DNA of 64,000 bases, taken from assembly GCA_963932465.1 (NCBI GenBank), contig OZ010790.1, forward strand, positions 346,109,087 to 346,173,086, in the 5' to 3' direction. A program made the translations under genes and the position numbers. Position 1 is the first letter of the stretch; each line of letters begins with the position of its first letter. Shown piece after piece: positions 59,115 through 64,000 of this stretch. The notes under the pieces are model-generated. The model was not told the origin of the DNA. It did no database searches and was given only the letters and a program-made list of their open reading frames with translations. This DNA comes from Maratus speciosus. Its lineage: Eukaryota; Arthropoda; Arachnida; Araneae; Salticidae.

Positions 59115-59350
59115 TGTTATTAAAAAATAACTATTTTTTCAAGAAATAATATTTTTAATGTCAATTAAATTTTCCAATTTAGATATCATATAATAATACT
59201 TTGAGTTTAATTATTTTATACAGTTAATATACTTTAATTTTGAGCATTAATTTCTGTTGGTTTCTTCCATTTCTTCCAGTTTTTTCCATTTCTTCCGGTT
59301 TTTTCCAGTTTCCTCCACTGTCCTGGAAGAAACCCAACCCTGACTGTTAC

Positions 59351-60330
59351 ATAACTAAATATTGCATTAAATTATGTAAATTAACTTCAATTTTTCAAAC
59401 TTTTTTGTGCAGCATAGTCAAATGAACATTTATTTCATATAAATATAATAAAAATTTTTAGTAAAATGTTAATTTACTTTAGATTGCTATTTCTCATATC
59501 CTTTAACACAAAATTTTAAAATAATGTACGTAAAAAGTAGATTTTTACATCAATGAAAACTATTTAAAAGCAGAATCATAATATTCTGGTTACACATTTC
59601 ATAGTACTAAATTAACTAAAATTTCAATTGAAAATCTTTTGCGTTTTTTTTTCTTTGAAATCGAGAAAAAACCCTTTTGTAACAGAGTGAACATAGTTGT
59701 AACACAGTGGACACACTTTTAAAACAGATTAAATCTATAATAATTATTCTAGAAAAATAAACAGTATTTTATTTTTGTAAATTTTCTATTTAATTGTTTG
59801 CAAAATTAAATTAAGATTTTTGAAATAAGTCTTTGGCATATGAGAATTCCTAATACAAACTACCACCTTCCAATTTAAACTTTGGTTCTGATAAGATTTT
59901 CAAAATCTGATTAAAATGAATGTAAAATTTGCTCATCAAATGCTTTAATTAATTTTATTGCTCTAAAAGTCATCCCTTTAATTTCCCCATCTTCAATATC
60001 ATGATGAATCACAACAGCATACCTATAGGTAAAATTTCTTCTTCCACCAGAGGTGCCTTTTCCATGGTTTGGTTAAAGAAAATTCCATGTTCTCTACATG
60101 AAATATTTCAATACATATTTATCAAATAAATAAAAATTATTTCTCTGTTTGTACCAAGTGCAGGGTTCATCAGAGATAAAGTGAACTATTTAACAATATA
60201 TTAATTTTTTATTGTTTTTAGAACAAGTTCTAAATGAGCGAAGATATGTACAGGCCCATGATTCATATTTGAAGATATCGTACGGAATGAAATTGGATTG
60301 TCTTGTCTTGCTACATGCCACTTAATTATA
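59351..60330. other. Intron sequence with a weak coding remnant
   Basis: Two GTAACA(G/C)AGTG motifs near 59690-59715 belong to the tandem family at 62780-63450. On the minus strand about 49 codons are open at 59925-60075 (reading HGKGTSGGRRNF, then YRYAVVIHHDIEDGEIKGM). They look protein-like, but there is no start, no splice acceptor and no family I can name with confidence. Possibly a transposase tail. Confidence 0.3.
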
Positions 60331-62733
60331 TCTATACTCCTATTATAAAGAGGAAAAAATTGTTTATTTGTCGGAGATAAGCTCAGGAACTACCGAACCG
60401 ATTCCAAAAGTAATGGTATCAAAATGATGGTGTTAGTCCAACTTAGAACATAGGCTATATCTTATGTCGGTGCCACTACCCCAAAGGGGGTGCAGGAGCA
60501 AAAAACGTTCTAAAAATGCGATTTTTGCGTTACTGAAGGGCCTAGAAATATGAAATTTGGAATATTAGTTACTTATAAGATATAAATGATGTCTAAGAGC
60601 AGTTCTTAAACATTTCGAAATTTAAAAGGGGTGAGAATGCACAAAAAGCGTTCTAAAAAACGTTCTAAATGGTAGTTTCTACATAATCTCAGGAAATACC
60701 AAACCGATTTCAAAAGTAATGGTATCAAAATGATGGTGTTAGTCCAACTTAGAACATAGGCTATGTTTTATGTCGGTGACACTACCCCAAAGGGGGTGCA
60801 GGAGAAAAACGTTCTAAATTGCGGTTTTTGCGTGAGGGAAGGGCCTTGAATCGTGAAATTTCAAATGGTAGTTAGTTATAAGATATCAATGATCTCTAAG
60901 GACATTCCTAAAAAATCGAAATTTAAAAGGGGTGTAAAAATGCGCAAAAAGCGTTGTAAAAAACGTTCTAAATTACAATTTCTATGCAATCTCTGGAAAT
61001 ACTGAACCGATTTGAAATATAATGGTGTTAAAATGATGGTGACAGATCTTGCTCCAAGATAGGCTATATTTTATATCTGTTTCCACTACCCCAGAGGAGA
61101 TGCAGGAGCAAAATGAGCGAAAAGCGTTCTAAAAACGTTCTAAATGCCGATTTGTCGCCAATATCTCAGGAAGAATCAAACTGATTTCAAAAGTAATGGT
61201 AAGAAATTGATGCTGACAGCCTCTGCTCTAACATAGACGCTATTTTAAGTTGGTATTACTATCACCTAGACGTTGCAGGAGCAAAAAAGGGTTCCAAATT
61301 TCGATTTTTGTGATCGGTAGGGGATAGCAGCTTAAAATTAGACAAGGTACATATTTATTACAAATAAATGATCTTTAAGAACAGTTTCGAAAAAATTGGA
61401 AATTTAAAAAGGGATGAAAATGCGCGAAAAGCGTTCTAAAAACGTTCTAAATTGCAATTTCTACTCAATCTCAGGAAATTCCAAAGCTATTTCAAAAGTA
61501 AGGATGCAAATCAATGGTGACAGTCCCTGCTATAACATAGGTTATATTTTATGTTGCTGCCACTACCATCTGAGGGTTGCAAAAGCAAAACCAGTTCTAA
61601 TTTGCGTTTTTTTGCATAACTGAAGGGCCTAACTCTTTGAAGTATGGCATGTTATTTACTTACAAGATGCAACTGCTTTCTATGAACTGTCGAAAGAAAA
61701 TTTCAAATTTAAAAAGATGAAGTGGGCGAAAAGCGTTATAAATTACAATTTTTATGTAATCTTATCAAATACCAAACCGATTAAACAAATAATGATAACA
61801 AATTGTTGGTGATGGAACCTGCTCAAACATAAGCTATATTTTATGTCTGTGCCACTACCACCACAGGGTTGCAGTAGCTAAAAACTTTCTAAATTGCGAT
61901 TTCTGTGATACTGAAAAGCCTAGAAACTTTAAATGGCATGGTAGTTACTTATAAAACATAAATGCCCTCGAAGGACTGTCGAAAATAAATTCGAATTAAA
62001 AAGGGGTGAAGTGAAGGGGAGGTGCGAAAAGTATTCTAAAAAAGTCCTAAATTACGATTTCTACGCAATTTCAGGGAATAATCCAAATTTAAAAGTAATA
62101 GTTGCGAATCAATGGTAACAGTCTCTGATCCTACACAGGCTATATTTTAGGCCGATGCTTCTACTACCTGGGATTCACAGGAACAACAAACGCTCTAAAA
62201 AAGGCCTTTAAAAGCTTTCTAAATTACGTGTCTGTGGAATATTAGGAAAAAACAAACCAATTTCAAAATTAATGTTGGCAAATTAATGGTGAAAGTTCTT
62301 ATTTCAACATAGCCCTTTATGTTGAGAGAGGTGGTAGGACTTGGAATTTGACATGATGGTTAATTTTAAGATGTAAGAAGATGGTTTCTAAAAAAAAATC
62401 AAAACTTCAAATGAATACTGAAATGAGCGAATTAATTGAGCATAAAAGTTTCAAAATATTTTCTAAATTATTATTTATTTAGTTTTATTTCGTTTTATTA
62501 ATTTAAGTCTCATCTCTGCCTTATGCAGTGTAACAATGATGTTTAATCAAACTGTGTTTTAAATAGTATTTTTTTTAATTATTCCTAAAAGTAATAAGTA
62601 CCTTTTAATAAAATAAAATATTACCTTTTAATAAAATAAAAATTTAGTTAATACCTTTTAATAAAAATTAAACATATAAATATCACTTGGCATATTTCAA
62701 ATATTACGCGAGCAAAGCCGCGGGGTTTGCTAG
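60331..62733 (+). mobile_element. Non-autonomous Helitron, family 1, copy 2
   Basis: Same ends as 48176-50791: TCTATACTCCTATTATAAAG after A, and CGCGAGCAAAGCCGCGG...TTGCTAG before T. The body is the same series of ~300-bp units, about 90% similar by eye and missing part of the third region (total 2403 against 2616 bp). No ORF of note. Confidence 0.93.
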
Positions 62734-62779
62734 TAACTTATAAAATAATTGAGAGAGTATATTGACCAAAATTTATATT

Positions 62780-62863
62780 TCCAAAATATGTCTTAGTTCA
62801 ACACCTATTCTATTGCAATACTCTACACTCTGTTACACATGCAGCATAATAGAGTGGACAACT

Positions 62864-62909
<46 letters not shown>

Positions 62910-63450
62910 GTGATATTAAACAAAAAAGTAATAAATTAAGAAACAAATCTAATCTGAAGAAATAGTTCTTAAATTCTTATTCACTAAGTGATTTTAAGTA
63001 AAAACAATATTTTTAGTAATTACTGTTAGTATAACATAGTGGACATTGACTAATACAAATTAGCTATACATAAAAAAAAGTGAAAATAAATTTTTCACTT
63101 AATTTATGCTTAATTTTACAACTTTAAACAATTCAGATGCCATATTGTGTATAAATAATATTTACAAAACTATATTTCAGTTCAAATATCCATTTTATTG
63201 CATTACCGTCCACTCTGTTACACATGCAGGGTAACAGAGTGGACTAATAACAGAGTGGACATGAAAGCCTAAAAAAAGCCCTACTAAAGTTAAATAATAA
63301 GTAATAAATAAGAAACTAATCTAATCTGAAAAAATAATTCTTAAATTACAATCCAGTAAGTGATTTTAAATAAAAACATTAATTTAATAATTAGTATAAG
63401 TGTAACATAGTGGACATTCACTAACACAAATTAACTATCAAAGAAACAGA
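62780..63450. repeat. ~372-bp tandem repeat with TCCACTCTGTTAC motif
   Basis: Two units share CACTCTGTTACACATGCAG (62827 and 63211), AGAAAC.AATCTAATCTGAA, AAGTGATTTTAA and AACATAGTGGACATT in the same order. The first unit contains a run of 35 A (62871-62905). A perfect hairpin GTCCACTCTGTTAC / GTAACAGAGTGGAC lies at 63208-63244. A partial older copy is at about 59690, before the Helitron. Confidence 0.85.
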
Positions 63451-63970
63451 ATGTGCCCTAACTTGCCTGTTGTTAGTTAAATCTAAATTAACTGATTAAG
63501 TATGAAAATTGTTCCACTCAGTCATCTGAAAAATGTGGCCAAATCTAATCTAACTTTAAATTTTACTTTTTAAGTGGCTGTAACAAAAAGGACATAGTCA
63601 AACACAGAAAATGTTCGGACATTAATAAACAATATTTTTTCTTATTTAAATTATTTTTTAAACAAACTTTATTGTTAAAGTTATTTCTATGTAACAGATG
63701 TAATATATTTGATGTTTTATATTAGTATGGTTTTAAACAGTTTCTTTAAAAACTTTTTTATCTCTTATTGAATTGAATTAAGATTTTTTCTTTCTGTTTC
63801 AAATAAAAATTATTTACAAAAATTCACAATTGTTCTATATCAAAACAATAAATACCAGACTATAAATGAAGAATAAATAAAAAAATATAATTAACTGGTA
63901 GCAGCTATGAACTTTTGTTAAGAAAAATAACAAAGTATCGGACATGATTTGCACCATTTTCGTTGGAATT
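63451..63970. other. AT-rich stretch, nothing recognised
   Basis: No gene or repeat beyond one more diverged GTAACAAAAAGGACATAG near 63580. Confidence 0.4.
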
Positions 63971-63976
63971 ACTCAC

Positions 63977-64000
63977 ATTTTGTTTTCTCAATCTATAATT
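63977..64000 (-). CDS. Possible donor edge of an upstream SDR exon
   Basis: On the minus strand the last 24 bases are open in phase 0 (NYRLRKQN) and are followed directly by GTGAGT (63971-63976), a strong splice donor. Phase 0 is what the exon at 53341-53577 needs, and an Asn here fits the second beta strand (DIN) of SDR16C proteins. Only eight codons are visible, so chance is quite possible. Confidence 0.3.

Larger units (their letters stand above)
55926..59342. mobile_element. hAT-type element with perfect 8-bp TSD, nested inserts
   Basis: ACTGTTAC at 55918-55925 is repeated exactly at 59343-59350. The ends CAGGGTTTGCAAGTTTCTTC and the complement of CAGGGTTGGGTTTCTTCC are inverted repeats followed by GGAAGAAA-rich subterminal sequence on both sides. 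CAGGG ends with 8-bp duplications are typical of hAT. The interior has no transposase. It holds a foldback with tRNA-like arms (56225-57464) and a small Helitron (58130-59114). Confidence 0.88.
28539..64000 (-). other. Host SDR16C-like dehydrogenase gene (partial span)
   Basis: Two exons with canonical splice sites and matching phases (53341-53577, 28539-28645) and one possible exon edge (63977-64000) give a minus-strand gene of more than 35 kb. The family (SDR16C: HSD17B11/HSD17B13, RDH10, SDR16C5) comprises ER- or lipid-droplet-anchored NAD(P)-dependent reductases of retinoids and steroids. The membrane anchor and TGxxxGxG exon lie right of the window, and the YxxxK lysine and C-terminus lie to the left or were missed. 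Family membership is clear; the subfamily and substrate are inferred. Confidence 0.75.

Overview
This is an AT-rich eukaryotic nuclear window made mostly of transposable elements. The gene content (one split short-chain dehydrogenase gene of the SDR16C type) and the element mix (Ty3/gypsy, Helitron, mariner/Tc1, piggyBac-like and hAT elements, tRNA-derived SINEs) suggest an arthropod, perhaps an arachnid. That placement is inference; the sequence holds no species marker.

Host gene: two well-supported coding exons lie on the minus strand, 53341-53577 and 28539-28645. They join in phase 0 and encode the middle of an SDR16C-like membrane dehydrogenase/reductase (NNAG motif, catalytic Ser and Tyr). 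A possible third exon edge lies at the right end (63977-64000). The intron between the two clear exons is 24.7 kb and is packed with repeats. The last exons must lie left of the window or were missed.

Layout from left to right. 1-6667: 3' part of a dead Ty3/gypsy element with frameshifts, a 2.3 kb insertion inside pol, and a 3' LTR that itself carries a piggyBac-type MITE. 7726-9745: a palindromic MITE broken by a 1.7 kb GC-rich insert with a perfect 17-bp target duplication and repeated CUUCGG tetraloop hairpins. 9790-13094: a tandem-like interspersed repeat family and two foldback MITEs. 13095-26306: a decayed autonomous Helitron (Rep/helicase, many frameshifts) interrupted by a 7.9 kb LTR retrotransposon (13987-21873, minus strand). 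That LTR element has a 5-bp TSD, a PBS, and a single intact Gag-like ORF that looks like a LINE ORF1. 27345-28220: internally deleted mariner. 28811-36000: several MITEs, a 1.55 kb foldback and a Tc1-like transposase pseudogene. 36336-38105: a ~325-bp satellite-like array. 38742-43314: a TIR element with CRE-like subterminal repeats and an inverted pair of tRNA-SINEs. 47066-51781: a Tc1/mariner remnant, then a TIR element with a Helitron inside. 55259-59342: a SINE, then a hAT-type element holding a tRNA-bearing foldback and a second Helitron family. 60331-62733: a second copy of the first non-autonomous Helitron family. 62780-63450: a ~372-bp tandem repeat.

The genes do not form an operon or pathway. 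The story is nesting: successive insertions into the long introns and flanks of one dehydrogenase gene, datable relative to each other from which element interrupts which.
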